A DNA stretch of 64,000 nucleotides, from the NCBI RefSeq assembly GCF_017161565.1, contig NZ_CP066796.1:3743396-3807395 (forward strand), read 5' to 3'. This DNA is from Erwinia amylovora. Lineage in GTDB: Bacteria; Pseudomonadota; Gammaproteobacteria; Enterobacterales; Enterobacteriaceae. Shown one piece after another: positions 51,959-63,232 of the stretch (positions are counted from its first letter, which is position 1; each line of letters opens with the position of its first letter). The position numbers were made by a program, and so were the translations under genes. The notes beneath the pieces are model-generated. The model was given only the letters and a program-made list of their open reading frames with translations, was not told the origin of the DNA and did not search any database.

Positions 51959-52921
51959 ATGGCTGCAAGCAAGCCGACATTTAAGGCCCCCGGAAAACAG
52001 GGTGACATCATCTTCAGCGCGCTGGTGAAACTGGCTGCGCTGATCGTGCTGTTGCTGCTTGGCGGCATCATCGTTTCCCTGCTTTTCTCCTCATGGCCGA
52101 GCATCCACAAGTTTGGTTTCTCGTTCCTGTGGAACAAAGAGTGGGATGCGCCGAACCAGCAGTTTGGTGCGCTGGTGCCGATTTACGGCACCGTTGTCAC
52201 CTCGGTTATTGCCCTGCTGATCGCTGTCCCGGTCAGTTTTGGCATCGCCCTGTTTCTGACCGAACTGGCCCCTGGCTGGCTGCGTCGCCCGTTGGGCGTG
52301 GCCATCGAACTGCTGGCGGCCATCCCCAGCATTGTCTATGGCATGTGGGGGCTGTTTATCTTTGCTCCGCTGTTTGCCACCTGGTTCCAGCAGCCGGTAG
52401 GCGACGTGCTGGCTAACGTGCCGATTGTTGGCGCGTTGTTCTCCGGCCCGGCTTTTGGAATTGGCATTCTCGCCGCCGGGATTATCCTGGCGATTATGAT
52501 TATTCCCTATATCTCTTCGGTGATGCGTGACGTATTCGAACAGACGCCGGTGATGATGAAAGAGTCGGCTTACGGCATCGGTTGCACCACCTGGGAGGTT
52601 ATCTGGCGGATAGTCCTGCCGTTCACCAAAAACGGGGTGATTGGCGGGATAATGCTTGGGTTGGGGCGTGCGCTGGGTGAAACCATGGCGGTAACCTTTA
52701 TTATCGGTAACACTTACCAGCTCGACAGCGCCTCACTGTTTATGCCGGGCAACAGCATCACCTCGGCGCTGGCCAACGAATTTGCTGAAGCTGAGTCCGG
52801 CGTGCACACCGCTGCGCTGATGGAGCTGGGGCTGATCCTGTTTGTCATCACCTTTATCGTATTGGCCTGTTCCAAACTGTTGATCCTGCGCCTGGCGAAA
52901 AGTGAAGGAGCGCGCTCATGA
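51959..52921 (+). CDS. pstC: Phosphate ABC transporter permease PstC
   Basis: One of two membrane subunits of the Pst importer. From ATG 51959 (family start [16 protein letters not shown]) it has 320 residues with six membrane segments; the EAA-type loop is near 230-250 ([20 protein letters not shown], then [12 protein letters not shown]). An earlier in-frame ATG at 51887 lies in the hairpin region and is rejected. It overlaps pstA by 4 bases (ATGA). Confidence 0.96.
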   Translation: MAASKPTFKAPGKQGDIIFSALVKLAALIVLLLLGGIIVSLLFSSWPSIHKFGFSFLWNKEWDAPNQQFGALVPIYGTVVTSVIALLIAVPVSFGIALFLTELAPGWLRRPLGVAIELLAAIPSIVYGMWGLFIFAPLFATWFQQPVGDVLANVPIVGALFSGPAFGIGILAAGIILAIMIIPYISSVMRDVFEQTPVMMKESAYGIGCTTWEVIWRIVLPFTKNGVIGGIMLGLGRALGETMAVTFIIGNTYQLDSASLFMPGNSITSALANEFAEAESGVHTAALMELGLILFVITFIVLACSKLLILRLAKSEGARS

Positions 52922-53805
52922 ATCCCGTTGATTTACAGGCTGATGACCAACTGCTTGTCTCGCGCCGCAAAATGCAGGCGTGGCGGCGAATGAAAAACCG
53001 CATGGCTCTCACTTTGTCATTACTGACGATGGCCTTTGGTCTTTTCTGGCTGGTGTGGATCCTGTTTTCTACCGTGACGCGCGGTATGGACGGCATGTCG
53101 CTGGCGCTGTTTACCGAAAACACCCCGCCGCCGAATACGGCGGGAGGCGGCCTGGCCAATGCTCTCGCGGGCAGCGGCCTGCTGATCTTCTGGGCCACCG
53201 TGTTCGGTACGCCGCTCGGCATTATGGCGGGCATCTACCTGGCCGAATACGGACGTAAATCCTGGCTGGCTGAAGCGATCCGCTTTATCAATGACATTCT
53301 GCTGTCGGCACCTTCGATTGTGGTCGGGCTGTTTGTTTACACCGTGGTAGTGGCGCAGATGCAGCATTTTTCCGGTTGGGCCGGGATGGTGGCGCTGGCG
53401 CTGCTACAAATCCCGATTGTTGTCCGTACCACCGAAAATATGTTGAAACTGGTGCCGGACAGCCTGCGCGAAGCGGCTTACGCGCTGGGGACGCCGAAAT
53501 GGAAGATGATTTCAGCCATTACTCTGAAAGCATCGGTCACCGGTATTCTGACCGGCGTGCTGCTGGCGATAGCCCGTATTGCCGGGGAAACCGCTCCGCT
53601 GCTGTTTACCTCGTTGTCGAATCAGTTCTGGAGTACCGACATGATGCAGCCGCTGGCTAACCTGCCGGTGACCATCTTTAAGTTCGCCATGAGCCCGTTT
53701 GCCGAATGGCAGAGCCTGGCCTGGGCAGGCGTGCTGATCATTACGCTGTGCGTGCTGTTACTGAACATTCTGGCACGCGTTGTCTTCGCGAAGAGCAAAC
53801 ATTAA
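52918..53805 (+). CDS. pstA: Phosphate ABC transporter permease PstA
   Basis: Second membrane subunit, 295 residues, six membrane segments. The permease loop [18 protein letters not shown] is near 188-205 and is followed by [14 protein letters not shown]. Translationally coupled to pstC. A 43-base gap with a small GCCG...CGGC hairpin precedes pstB. Confidence 0.96.
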   Translation: MNPVDLQADDQLLVSRRKMQAWRRMKNRMALTLSLLTMAFGLFWLVWILFSTVTRGMDGMSLALFTENTPPPNTAGGGLANALAGSGLLIFWATVFGTPLGIMAGIYLAEYGRKSWLAEAIRFINDILLSAPSIVVGLFVYTVVVAQMQHFSGWAGMVALALLQIPIVVRTTENMLKLVPDSLREAAYALGTPKWKMISAITLKASVTGILTGVLLAIARIAGETAPLLFTSLSNQFWSTDMMQPLANLPVTIFKFAMSPFAEWQSLAWAGVLIITLCVLLLNILARVVFAKSKH

Positions 53806-53824
53806 TTGAGCCGTGCGGCGCTGA

Positions 53825-54619
<795 letters not shown>

Positions 54620-54636
54620 GATGACTGGAGAATAAA

Positions 54637-55371
54637 ATGGAAAGCCTGAATCTGAACAAACATATCTCCGGCCAGTTCAACGCCGAGCTGGAGCACATCC
54701 GCACCCAGGTGATGACCATGGGTGGCATGGTGGAACAGCAATTAACGGACGCGATCACCGCCATGCACAATCAGGATGCGGAGCTGGCCAACAAGGTGAT
54801 TGAGGGTGACCAGAAGGTCAATATGATGGAGGTGGAGATTGATGAAGCCTGCGTGCGCATCATCGCCAAACGTCAACCGGCGGCCAGCGACCTGCGCCTG
54901 GTGATGGCGATTATCAAAACCATCTCTGAACTGGAGCGCATTGGCGATGTGGCAGAGAAGATTAGCCGCACCGCGCTGGAGAAATTCTCCCAGCAGCATC
55001 AGCCGCTGCTGGTGAGCCTGGAGTCTCTGGGGCATCACACTATCCAGATGCTGCATGACGTTCTGGACGCCTTTGCACGAATGGATCTTAACGCGGCGAT
55101 AGAGATTTATCGCGAAGATAAGAAGGTTGACCAGGAGTACGAGGGCATTGTTCGCCAGCTGATGACCTATATGATGGAAGACCCGCGTACCATCCCAAGC
55201 GTGCTGACGGCCCTGTTTTGCGCGCGCGCCATTGAGCGTATTGGCGATCGCTGCCAGAATATTTGCGAGATTATTTTCTACTTCATTAAAGGCCATGATT
55301 TCCGCCATGTCGGCGGCGACCAGCTGGATAAACTGCTGGCGGGCGACGGTAACGGCAGCAATCCCGCTTAA
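54637..55371 (+). CDS. phoU: Phosphate signalling protein PhoU
   Basis: 244-residue all-helical negative regulator linking the Pst transporter to the PhoR kinase. Two PhoU repeats carry the metal-binding type motifs [14 protein letters not shown] (about 89-102) and [15 protein letters not shown] (about 189-203). Last gene of the pst operon, start behind TGGAG. After it the conserved order ends and a degraded region begins. Confidence 0.97.
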   Translation: MESLNLNKHISGQFNAELEHIRTQVMTMGGMVEQQLTDAITAMHNQDAELANKVIEGDQKVNMMEVEIDEACVRIIAKRQPAASDLRLVMAIIKTISELERIGDVAEKISRTALEKFSQQHQPLLVSLESLGHHTIQMLHDVLDAFARMDLNAAIEIYREDKKVDQEYEGIVRQLMTYMMEDPRTIPSVLTALFCARAIERIGDRCQNICEIIFYFIKGHDFRHVGGDQLDKLLAGDGNGSNPA

Positions 55372-55479
55372 TCAGCCTCTGGCGTATCGCAAACTGCGGT
55401 GCGCCGGGTTTTTCCGTTTGGCTGGTGGATGCCTGCAAACCTGTATTGGCCTGGCCAATGCCAACCACAAGGTTGAATC

Positions 55480-56044
55480 ATGTCAACACCCTCTGCCGCC
55501 GGCGCGGCGTGACACCGGGCAAAGCGATGGTCGCCGCCGTAAGCGGTTTGGCAATCGATGGCTTTGACCTGTGATCCCCGGCTTTTACTACCTGCTATCA
55601 GCACATTGCTGTCGTCAAACTCTTCACTGGCCGGTTCCCTGATGGCCAGGACGCCGATCGGTGCGGTGCCGGGTGGCGTTATTTTCAGCCACTTCAGCCA
55701 TTAAAGCCATTGCAGCCACATTACAGCCACTTCAGCCACTTCAGCCATCACAGCCATTGCAGCCACATTACAGCCATTACAGCCATTACAGCCATTACAG
55801 CCATTACAGCGGGCGTATGCGTGAACTGACCTTCACTTTCCTGATGTTATTGCCGTTTAGCGGATTGCGCGCGACAGCGCAATGCTATTGGGGCCTGTTG
55901 GCTTACCGTACGCTGGCGGGGATGGGGCTGGACGGTGAGTTTGGTATCGGCATGTCGCCGATCGCCGCTTTTCCCGTGCTGAACTGCGCAGCACCGGATA
56001 GTGGCATATGTCTGTTGAGCCTTTATGCCCCTCCTCATTACGTA
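55480..56044 (+). pseudogene. Remnant of an MFS transporter gene
   Basis: Pieces of a major-facilitator protein occur in shifting frames. ATG 55480 follows AAGG and gives MSTPSAAGAA then a stop; a second frame gives MVAAVSGLAIDGFDL (55527 on), typical of helix 1 of the sugar-acid/aromatic-acid MFS group; after a stop a third gives PAISTLLSSNSSLAGSL and RTPIGAVPGGVIFSH; then, past the tandem repeat, LTFTFLMLLPFSGL and RTLAGMGLDGEFGIGM, the conserved helix 4 region. The rest of the gene, about 300 residues, is missing. It has several frameshifts and a repeat in place of the usual G-x-x-x-D-R-x-G-R loop. Confidence 0.7.
55686..55809 (+). repeat. 9-bp tandem repeat (CAGCCATTA type)
   Basis: About 14 copies of a 9-base unit, CAGCCATTA or CAGCCACTT with variants CAGCCATTG and CAGCCACA, end to end with a few off-length spacers. 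The right half is the most regular (four perfect CAGCCATTA-like copies at about 55771-55807). It lies inside the MFS remnant. Confidence 0.85.
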
Positions 56045-56089
56045 CGGCCGTTTTCTGCTGACTCTCTACGAAGCTGGCCCGAACCCTGA

Positions 56090-56685
56090 AAATAAGCTTG
56101 AATGGAAAAAAGAAGTAAGTTAATTCCTGTTTTACGCTATATCTATATGATCTGTGACTTCCGTATGTTTTTTTACAATTAAGTGACAAAGATAAAGGTA
56201 ATCGCATTATTTTTTTATGCGACTTTTTGTTTTGTATAAAAATATTATCCGAATAATTTTTATAATTTTAAGTCGTTAATCTATATTTTCCTCTAACCAG
56301 GCCGTTTTTCCCGCCCTTTGGGTGAGTTTTTGATTTTTACATGAAGTGAAAATATGGTTAGCATTGCAAAATATTGTTATTACCTCAGGGGCTAAGGAAT
56401 TTTAAAACTGAATAAAAGATGTCCTGCTAATCTCGTTAATCCATCAACGCCTCCTTCTTCCGGTTAACATTGAGAGCGTGCCGGGCCAGGTATAAACGCT
56501 GATAAATTAATTACGTCCGCAGATTGAAAGCCGGTCTCAGTTTTATAATGGATTATCGCTGCGTAAATTATATTTTTTTGTGAAGCTCTTAATTGAACGG
56601 CTTTCCATTCTCTTTATCGGGAATGAATACGGACATGTTCATGCTGCTTTATTATTGTTAACGTTGAGTTCCAGGAGTGATATGT
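56090..56685. other. AT-rich gap without a recognised gene
   Basis: About 600 bases, clearly AT-richer than the flanks, with no frame of interest, no tRNA and no insertion-sequence ends that I can see. It should hold the promoter of the InsA-like gene at its right end. Confidence 0.5.
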
Positions 56686-56964
56686 ATGAAAATGGGAGAC
56701 ATTGCCTGCCCACGTTGTCGTGAAAGCGCCAGGATCCGCCGTAATGGGCGTTCTGCCTCAGGAATACAACGCTACCGCTGCCAGGGCTGTCTGAAAACCT
56801 TTCAGCTTCATTTCTACTATGCAGGCTCCAGCCCCGATATGCAGAAGACTATTGTTGAAATGATGAACGAAGGTTCGGAACACAGGGATATTGCGCGTAA
56901 ACTCGGAGTCAGTCTTGAAACTGTGTTACGGCACTTAAAAGATCTGCAGCTGAATAAACCTTAA
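56686..56964 (+). CDS. Lone IS1 InsA-like zinc-ribbon/HTH protein
   Basis: 92 residues similar in layout to InsA of IS1 (91 residues): zinc ribbon CPRC (about 8-11) and CQGCLKTFQLHFYY, the RRNGRSASGIQRYRC stretch, and a C-terminal helix-turn-helix (RDIARKLGVSLETVLRHLKD). There is no InsB frame downstream and no IS1-like terminal repeat noticed, so it is not an intact element. It may act as a DNA-binding regulator, or be a leftover. ATG 56686 is preceded by AGGAG with an 8-base gap; a GTG at 56677 in the same frame overlaps that site. Confidence 0.75.
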   Translation: MKMGDIACPRCRESARIRRNGRSASGIQRYRCQGCLKTFQLHFYYAGSSPDMQKTIVEMMNEGSEHRDIARKLGVSLETVLRHLKDLQLNKP

Positions 56965-57169
56965 TCAGAACGAGACTACCATCCGGTATTTAAGCTCAGG
57001 TCGGTTTTCCGGCCTGTCAGCTATCATCCTTTTCGCGCTATTCGCGCTCTATGACAGGTTATCGTACTGGCTGTATTATCCTGGCACCGTCTCTGCGGTA
57101 GCGCGTATTCAAAACTGCAGCGAGCTGAAACTCAATCACCCCTGACGACGGCCGTTAAAAAGGGTTAAA

Positions 57170-57185
57170 GCGCAATCGGTTGCGA
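57170..57185 (+). promoter_or_regulatory. Candidate PurR operator of adeP
   Basis: GCGCAATCGGTTGCGA matches the PurR consensus ACGCAAACGTTTGCGT at 12 of 16 positions and is palindromic. It lies about 85-100 bases before the adenine permease start. The E. coli counterpart (yieG) belongs to the PurR regulon. The rest of the 56965-57268 gap has no gene. Confidence 0.55.
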
Positions 57186-57268
57186 AAAAATTGCGCGATC
57201 GCCATACCAAAGTCACCGTAATGAGTTAGGATAAGCGCCGACAACTTTCTCCGCTTTGGAATCACACC

Positions 57269-58582
57269 ATGACTAATCCCGGGCTGTTACAACGGATTTT
57301 TAAACTACAGGAACATGGCACCACCGTGCGTACCGAGGTGATTGCCGGAATTACCACTTTTCTCACGATGGTGTACATCGTATTTGTTAATCCGCAGATC
57401 CTTGGCGTGGCCGGCATGGATACCAGGGCGGTGTTTGTTACAACCTGTCTGATAGCTGCTTTCGGCAGCATTCTGATGGGGCTGGTGGCAAATTTACCGG
57501 TCGCATTGGCTCCGGCAATGGGGCTGAACGCCTTCTTTGCTTTTGTGGTCGTGGGGGCGATGGGCATTTCCTGGCAGGTAGGAATGGGGGCCATCTTCTG
57601 GGGAGCTGTTGGCCTGCTGCTGCTGACCCTGTTCCGTGTGCGCTACTGGATGATAGCGAACATACCGCTGAGCTTGCGCGTGGGAATTACTGCCGGCATT
57701 GGTTTGTTTATCGCGCTGATGGGATTAAAGAATGCCGGCATCATTGTGCCAAGTGAAGCCACGCTGGTCACCATCGGTAACCTGACGTCGCACAGCGTGC
57801 TGCTGGGAGCGCTGGGTTTCTTTATTATCGCTATTATGGCTTCACGTCATATTCACGCGGCGGTTCTGGTGTCGATTGTGGTCACTACCGCTATTGGGCT
57901 GGCGCTTGGCGATGTTAAGTTCAGCGGCATTTTCTCCACGCCGCCTGCCGTAACGTCGGTTCTTGGCCAGGTTAACCTCAAGGATTCGTTAAATGTCGGT
58001 ATGGCAGGCATCATCTTCTCCTTTATGCTGGTTAACCTGTTCGACTCCTCCGGCACGCTGATTGGCGTAACCGATAAAGCCGGTCTGAGCAATGAAAAGG
58101 GCACCTTCCCGCGCATGAAACAGGCGCTGTACGTCGACAGTATCAGTTCTGTTACGGGATCATTGATTGGTACCTCTTCGGTGACGGCCTATATCGAAAG
58201 CTCTTCCGGCGTTTCTATAGGTGGACGTACTGGCCTGATGGCGGTGGTGACCGGCCTGCTGTTTCTGCTGGTGATGTTTCTGTCGCCGTTAGCCGCTATG
58301 GTGCCAGCCTACGCGGTGGCTGGAGCATTGATCTACGTCGGTGTGCTAATGACATCAAGTCTGGCGCGCGTGAAATGGGACGATCTTACCGAAGCGGTGC
58401 CGGCATTTGTCACGGCGGTGATGATGCCATTCAGCTTCTCTATTACCGAAGGTATCGCGCTGGGTTTCATCTCCTACTGTGTGATGAAACTGGGAACCGC
58501 ACGCTGGCGTGAAATCAGCCCCTGCGTGGTGGTGGTGGCGCTACTTTTCGTGTTGAAGATCGTGTTTATTGACGCGCATTAA
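57269..58582 (+). CDS. adeP: Adenine permease (NCS2/AzgA-type)
   Basis: 437-residue inner-membrane purine base symporter, similar to AdeP (YieG) of E. coli. Family marks: start RTEVIAGITTFLTMVYIVFV near 20-39, the ALAPAMGLNAFFAF motif near 75-90, the conserved LFDSSGTLIG stretch near 260, and GTSSVTAYIESSSGVSIGGR in the second half. 12-14 hydrophobic segments. Upstream PurR-like site fits purine control. In E. coli adeP also lies between phoU and the mnmE side of the chromosome. Confidence 0.9.
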   Translation: MTNPGLLQRIFKLQEHGTTVRTEVIAGITTFLTMVYIVFVNPQILGVAGMDTRAVFVTTCLIAAFGSILMGLVANLPVALAPAMGLNAFFAFVVVGAMGISWQVGMGAIFWGAVGLLLLTLFRVRYWMIANIPLSLRVGITAGIGLFIALMGLKNAGIIVPSEATLVTIGNLTSHSVLLGALGFFIIAIMASRHIHAAVLVSIVVTTAIGLALGDVKFSGIFSTPPAVTSVLGQVNLKDSLNVGMAGIIFSFMLVNLFDSSGTLIGVTDKAGLSNEKGTFPRMKQALYVDSISSVTGSLIGTSSVTAYIESSSGVSIGGRTGLMAVVTGLLFLLVMFLSPLAAMVPAYAVAGALIYVGVLMTSSLARVKWDDLTEAVPAFVTAVMMPFSFSITEGIALGFISYCVMKLGTARWREISPCVVVVALLFVLKIVFIDAH

Positions 58583-58618
58583 TCAGCAGAGCGGGTGGCT
58601 ATTATGTCACCCGCACGC

Positions 58619-59362
58619 TCAGGAATGATGCAGCTGTTTTTCCGCTGGCAGACTGGTCAGACGCAGCGTACTCGGTGGCATATTTTGCGCATACAGGTTA
58701 ATTTCTCGCAGTGATTCCCAGCCGTCGTCCCCTTTGAATTCCCACAAATTTAACCTGTCGTTCCCTGGCGAAAGCGCACAAGACCAAACCAGCGAGGGTT
58801 CAGCGTCACAGAGCGCCTGGATGTCCGGCCGGTTCATGGAGCGAAGCCTGCCTGATGCAGGGTGTAGCTGAAGTGAGCCCACACTATTAATGTTTTCACC
58901 GATCAGCTTGAGAATGCTTTGGCGTAGGGTCCAGAGCTGGGTTGAGGCTTCAATGGCATCATTCTGCGCGTTGACCCACGTTTTTTCGCCCGACGAGAGG
59001 TGCGCAAACTGGTTTTCCAACGTTTGGCGGCTGTGCGCCCGCACAATCTCCATATCCAGTCCGGCGCGTTCCCCCTCATCGCCTAACAACACGCCTACGA
59101 CGTTACCGGCATAGGAGAAACTGAAATCGGGTAAGTCAGGGTCGGAGAAATGTGGACGGCCGTCGCTGCTGACGGTTATCCCGGGAAGCTTGTGGATGCC
59201 ATAGACCCGAAACATCAACTCTGCGAGCAAAGTTCGGCCTGCCAGGAAGCGGCTTCGCCGTTTCTCGTCAAAAATGGAAGAGTATTCAATAAGCTGTTGC
59301 TGGACTCGGTGAACCTTGGGGCTGCATTGCACCAGTGCCCAGCGAGCAAAATGACTTGCCAT
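58619..59362 (-). CDS. 4'-phosphopantetheinyl-transferase-like protein with altered motif
   Basis: 247 residues from the ATG at 59362, which follows GGAGCGACAA; an ATG four codons upstream lacks a ribosome site. The protein resembles Sfp/AcpT-type transferases, which load the phosphopantetheine arm onto carrier proteins: FLAGRTLLAELMF, DGRPHFSDPDLPDFSFSY and the Mg-site GLDMEIV (Asp103, Glu105) are present. The second motif, normally W-x-x-K-E-[AS], reads WTLRQSILK (Arg147, Gln148), losing the third metal-binding Glu but keeping the later Lys. It may be inactive or a divergent subgroup. No NRPS/PKS genes lie nearby. Confidence 0.65.
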   Translation of the reverse strand: MASHFARWALVQCSPKVHRVQQQLIEYSSIFDEKRRSRFLAGRTLLAELMFRVYGIHKLPGITVSSDGRPHFSDPDLPDFSFSYAGNVVGVLLGDEGERAGLDMEIVRAHSRQTLENQFAHLSSGEKTWVNAQNDAIEASTQLWTLRQSILKLIGENINSVGSLQLHPASGRLRSMNRPDIQALCDAEPSLVWSCALSPGNDRLNLWEFKGDDGWESLREINLYAQNMPPSTLRLTSLPAEKQLHHS

Positions 59363-59517
59363 TTGTCGCTCCATGATAATGGTCGAATAATCATCCCTGT
59401 TATTGTAGGAATTTTCTTGCTTTATTTCATCTGGATCCCATTTTTCGGCGTATTCTCAGATTTGGACACCGCACGCTTTTGACCAAAGGGTGGGAACTGA
59501 CTGTCCCACCCGCAAGG

Positions 59518-60882
59518 TTATTTTCCAATGCAAAAACTGGAGAAAATGCGCCCCAGCAGGTCGTCGGAGCTGAACTCGCCGGTGATTTCGCTTAGCGCCT
59601 GCTGCGCCATACGCAGCTCTTCCGCCAGCAATTCTCCGGCCCGGGCGGCTAATAGCTGGTGTTTTCCCTGCTGCAGGTGAGTAGCGGCTAACTCCAGCGC
59701 CTGCAAATGGCGACGGCGGGCGAGAAAACCGCCTTCCATACTACCGTGCCAGCCCATGCTTAACTTCAAATGGTTGCGCAGATTTTCAATGCCTTCACCG
59801 GTACGTGCCGAAAGCCGGATAAGTGAGTGACCATTCACTTCAGAAATTTCCCTTATTTCACCAGTGATGTCCGCTTTATTACGCACCACGGTAACCGGTA
59901 ACGTCTCCGGTAGTCGGGCGATAAAGTCCGGCCAAATCTCTGCCGGATCGGTGGCATCCGTGGTGGTACCATCGACCATAAATAGCACGTGGTCCGCCTG
60001 TTCAATTTCATGCCACGCCCGTTCGATACCAATACGTTCCACCTCGTCGCTGGCTTCGCGCAGACCGGCGGTGTCAATAATATGCAGCGGCATACCGTCA
60101 ATCTGAATATGTTCGCGCAGCACGTCGCGTGTGGTACCGGCAATATCGGTGACAATGGCGGCTTCGCGTCCGGCGAGCGCGTTCAGCAGGCTGGATTTCC
60201 CGGCATTAGGCCGCCCGGCAATCACCACTTTCATCCCTTCACGCAGCAGGCTACCCTGGCGTGCTTCGCTGCGTACCGCGTCGAGATCGGCAATTACCTG
60301 ATGAAGTTGAGCCTCTATTTTGCCATCCGACAGGAAGTCGATCTCTTCATCCGGAAAGTCGATTGCCGCTTCCACATATATCCGCAGGTGAGTAAGTGCT
60401 TCCACAAGGTGGTTAACGCGGGTAGAAAAGACCCCCTGTAACGAGTTTACGGCAGAGCGTGCCGCCTGCTCTGAGCTGGCATCAATCAGGTCGGCAATCG
60501 CCTCTGCCTGGGCCAAATCCAGCTTGTCATTAAGGAAAGCACGTTCGGAAAACTCGCCAGGATTAGCGATACGCAGCCCGGGTAGCGACAGGATGCGCTT
60601 CAGCAACAGGTCGAGGATCACCGGGCCACCGTGGCCCTGCAGTTCCAGCACGTCTTCACCGGTAAATGAGTGCGGGCCGGGAAACCACAGCGCAATCCCC
60701 TGATCGAGGGTGCTACCGTCCGCATCGCAGAACGGCAGATAGTCGGCGTGGCGTGGTTTTGGCAGTTTACCCAGCAGTAGCTGCGCGACCCGGGCGGCTT
60801 TGTTGCCGGAAACGCGCAGAATGCCTACGCCTCCCCGCCCCGGCGGCGTCGCCTGAGCGACGATGGTATCGCTATGGTTCAT
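59518..60882 (-). CDS. mnmE: tRNA modification GTPase MnmE (TrmE)
   Basis: GTPase partner of MnmG in wobble-uridine modification. From ATG 60882 ([15 protein letters not shown]) it has 454 residues, the Escherichia length; the frame extends 26 codons upstream through the terminator hairpin, which is rejected. N-terminal folate-binding domain, helical domain, G domain with GRPNAGKSS near 223-231, and the C-terminal CIGK with the essential Cys. It follows yidC on the same strand after a terminator. Confidence 0.97.
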   Translation of the reverse strand: MNHSDTIVAQATPPGRGGVGILRVSGNKAARVAQLLLGKLPKPRHADYLPFCDADGSTLDQGIALWFPGPHSFTGEDVLELQGHGGPVILDLLLKRILSLPGLRIANPGEFSERAFLNDKLDLAQAEAIADLIDASSEQAARSAVNSLQGVFSTRVNHLVEALTHLRIYVEAAIDFPDEEIDFLSDGKIEAQLHQVIADLDAVRSEARQGSLLREGMKVVIAGRPNAGKSSLLNALAGREAAIVTDIAGTTRDVLREHIQIDGMPLHIIDTAGLREASDEVERIGIERAWHEIEQADHVLFMVDGTTTDATDPAEIWPDFIARLPETLPVTVVRNKADITGEIREISEVNGHSLIRLSARTGEGIENLRNHLKLSMGWHGSMEGGFLARRRHLQALELAATHLQQGKHQLLAARAGELLAEELRMAQQALSEITGEFSSDDLLGRIFSSFCIGK

Positions 60883-60902
60883 GTTGAGTTCTCTTTTCAT
60901 GC

Positions 60903-60931
60903 AAAAAATAAGGCGGTCAATTGACCGCCTT
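60903..60931 (-). terminator. yidC terminator
   Basis: A 22-base perfect palindrome (stem AAGGCGGTC / GACCGCCTT, AATT loop) followed on the minus strand by TATTTTTT. It separates the rpmH-rnpA-yidD-yidC unit from mnmE, which then needs read-through or its own promoter. Confidence 0.9.
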
Positions 60932-60984
60932 ATGATAGACATCGTGCCGGGTATTAGCACGGTTTGCGGTGATCCGTTGCCGAA

Positions 60985-62631
60985 TTACGCCTTTTTCTTG
61001 TCGCGACTATGCAGACCGCGTTTTTCCAGCCCGCGGTAAATCAGCTGCTGCTGCAGGATCGTGACCAGGTTGCTGACGATGTAGTACAGCACCAGACCTG
61101 ACGGGAACCACAGGAAGAAGACGGTGAAAATCACCGGCATAAAGGTCATGATCTTCTGCTGCATCGGGTCGGTCACGGTGGTCGGCGACATCTTCTGAAT
61201 GAAGAACATCGTCACGCCCATCAGGATCGGCAGGATATAGTACGGGTCCTGTGCGGCAAGGTCATGGATCCACAGCGCGAAAGGCGCATGACGCAGTTCC
61301 ACTGAGCCCATCAGCATGTAATACAGGGCAAGGAAGATAGGCATCTGGATAACCAGAGGCAGACATCCGCCCAGCGGGTTCACTTTCTCTGCTTTGTACA
61401 GCGCCATCATTTCCTGGCTCATACGCTGCTTATCGTCACCTAAACGCTCACGCATCGCCTGAATTTTCGGCTGTAGCATGCGCATTTTCGCCATCGATGT
61501 GTACTGCGCTTTGGTCAACGGGTACATGATGCCGCGTACGATAAAGGTGATAACGATAATCGAGAAGCCCCAGTTACCGATAAATCCGTGCAGGAATTTC
61601 AGCAGCTTAAACAGCGGCTGCGAGATAAACCACAGCCAGCCATAATCCACGGTCAAATCAAGATGTGGCGCAACCGCCGCCATTTTGTCCTGAATTTCCG
61701 GGCCAACCCATAGCGTGGCTGCCAGCTGCTGCCGGGAACCTGCAGCAATGGTCACCGGCGCAGATTTGTAGCCGATAGCGGCAATACCGTTACCCAGATT
61801 ACTGGTGTAGAGGGTGTTGCTGCCGGCAGTCTGCGGAACCCATGCGGTGGCGAAATACTGTTGCAGCATCGCCACCCAACCATTGTTGGTGGTGGTGCTG
61901 AGGTTTTCGTTATCGCGGATTGTGTCGAATTTGTACTTCTCGTAGTTAGTTTCGCTGCTGGAGTAAGCCGCACCACGGAAGGTATGCAGGGCAAAGTTGC
62001 TGCTGCCGGTATCGCGATGCTTGGGCAGGTCAATCGTCTGTTTCAGCTGACCGAACATCGACACTTCCAGCGGCTGCTGGGTGGTGTTGTTGATCTGATA
62101 ATCAACGCCGATAGCATATTCACCGCGCTTCAGGACGAAGGTTTTAGTGTAGGAAGCGCCATTTTCAGCGGTGAAGGTCAGCGGGATACGCAGCTCGCTC
62201 TGACCATCAGCAAGTTCGAAATGATCCTGACTGCTGGTATAAAGCGGGCGCGTGCCGTTGGCCGGGTTATCCGGGCCGTTACGACCGGTCAGGCCGCTTT
62301 GCGCCTGATACAGGAAGCCAGGCGTGGATTCCAGCAGCAGGAAAGGCTGATCTGAATCCAGTTTGTCCGGGTAGGTCAGCAGCTGAGCCTGATCAATGTC
62401 ACCACCGCGAGTATTGATGTTTAAAGACAGGACATCAGTCTTAACGGTGATCGTTTTGCCCTGGCCGCTGGCAGGTACACCCTGATTGGCGGCATCGCCT
62501 GCTGCGCTGGCCGTGTTCTGTGTAGTCTGGGTTTGCAATGGCTGAGGAGCGTTGTCCGTCTGCCAGGCTTGCCAGATCATAAAAGACACGAACAGAAAAG
62601 CGATGAGAAAAAGATTGCGTTGCGAATCCAT
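60985..62631 (-). CDS. yidC: Membrane protein insertase YidC
   Basis: Inserts and folds inner-membrane proteins, including Fo subunit c encoded in this window. 548 residues as in Escherichia: N-terminal membrane segment ([19 protein letters not shown]), large periplasmic domain to about 340, then five conserved membrane segments beginning near [18 protein letters not shown], whose Arg is the conserved groove residue. Basic C terminus (HSRDKKKA). Located two bases beyond the yidD spacing norm, as in other enterics. Confidence 0.98.
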   Translation of the reverse strand: MDSQRNLFLIAFLFVSFMIWQAWQTDNAPQPLQTQTTQNTASAAGDAANQGVPASGQGKTITVKTDVLSLNINTRGGDIDQAQLLTYPDKLDSDQPFLLLESTPGFLYQAQSGLTGRNGPDNPANGTRPLYTSSQDHFELADGQSELRIPLTFTAENGASYTKTFVLKRGEYAIGVDYQINNTTQQPLEVSMFGQLKQTIDLPKHRDTGSSNFALHTFRGAAYSSSETNYEKYKFDTIRDNENLSTTTNNGWVAMLQQYFATAWVPQTAGSNTLYTSNLGNGIAAIGYKSAPVTIAAGSRQQLAATLWVGPEIQDKMAAVAPHLDLTVDYGWLWFISQPLFKLLKFLHGFIGNWGFSIIVITFIVRGIMYPLTKAQYTSMAKMRMLQPKIQAMRERLGDDKQRMSQEMMALYKAEKVNPLGGCLPLVIQMPIFLALYYMLMGSVELRHAPFALWIHDLAAQDPYYILPILMGVTMFFIQKMSPTTVTDPMQQKIMTFMPVIFTVFFLWFPSGLVLYYIVSNLVTILQQQLIYRGLEKRGLHSRDKKKA

Positions 62632-62649
62632 CGTTAATGTTCTCTGGTA

Positions 62650-62892
62650 TCAATGGTTGTGTGGCGGCACCGGGTCGTCGCCACCCGGGTTGAAAGGGTG
62701 GCATTTTAATATGCGTTTCATCGCCAACCAACTGCCTTTTATCATTCCGAACCTGCGCAATGCCTCAATACCGTATTGCGAACAGGTCGGATGAAAACGG
62801 CAGTGTGGCCCTGACAGCGGACTGATGACGCGTTGATAAACGCGTATCAGCGCGATCAGGAGCCGCGAGCCAGGCGACAATGGCGACGCCAT
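62650..62892 (-). CDS. yidD: Membrane protein insertion factor YidD
   Basis: 80-residue small amphipathic protein of the Hemolysin-like UPF0161 family, helps YidC-dependent insertion. Conserved [19 protein letters not shown] (three-part C-x-F-x-P-T-C-S-x-Y core) and [12 protein letters not shown]. Five residues shorter at the C terminus than E. coli YidD. It overlaps the rnpA end by 37 bases, as usual. Confidence 0.96.
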   Translation of the reverse strand: MASPLSPGSRLLIALIRVYQRVISPLSGPHCRFHPTCSQYGIEALRRFGMIKGSWLAMKRILKCHPFNPGGDDPVPPHNH

Positions 62893-63215
62893 AATTTCTC
62901 CAACGCTTCCGTCAGCGCATGGTTATCCAGCTCACCAATACCCTTTTTCGCTACGATCACAAAATCCATCGCCGGAAGTTCATGTTGACGCAGGCGAAAG
63001 CTTTCCCGGGTCAATCGCTTGATCCGATTGCGTTCATGCGCGCGTTTAACATGCTTTTTAGCGACGGTAAGACCGATGCGGGGATGCCCCAGCGCGTTCA
63101 GGCGGCCGAGAATGGTGATTTGCGGCGTGCCAGCCCGTTGTGGCTGCTGGAAGACGAAAGTGAAGTGAGTGGGAGTTAACAAACGTAACTCCCTGGGAAA
63201 TGCGAGCTTAACCAC
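62856..63215 (-). CDS. rnpA: Ribonuclease P protein component
   Basis: 119-residue basic protein that binds RnpB RNA for 5' processing of tRNA precursors. Core RNR motif [16 protein letters not shown] (about 60-75) is intact. GTG start as in Escherichia ([10 protein letters not shown]). Between rpmH and rnpA is a hairpin that reduces expression relative to rpmH. Confidence 0.97.
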   Translation of the reverse strand: MVKLAFPRELRLLTPTHFTFVFQQPQRAGTPQITILGRLNALGHPRIGLTVAKKHVKRAHERNRIKRLTRESFRLRQHELPAMDFVIVAKKGIGELDNHALTEALEKLWRRHCRLARGS

Positions 63216-63228
63216 TCAGCGGTTAGCT
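63206..63228 (-). terminator. Attenuator-like hairpin between rpmH and rnpA
   Basis: GCTAACC pairs with GGTTAAGC across a short loop, immediately after the rpmH stop and reaching into the rnpA start. It is followed by no T-run. Likely lowers rnpA synthesis. Confidence 0.45.
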
Positions 63229-63232
63229 TTTA

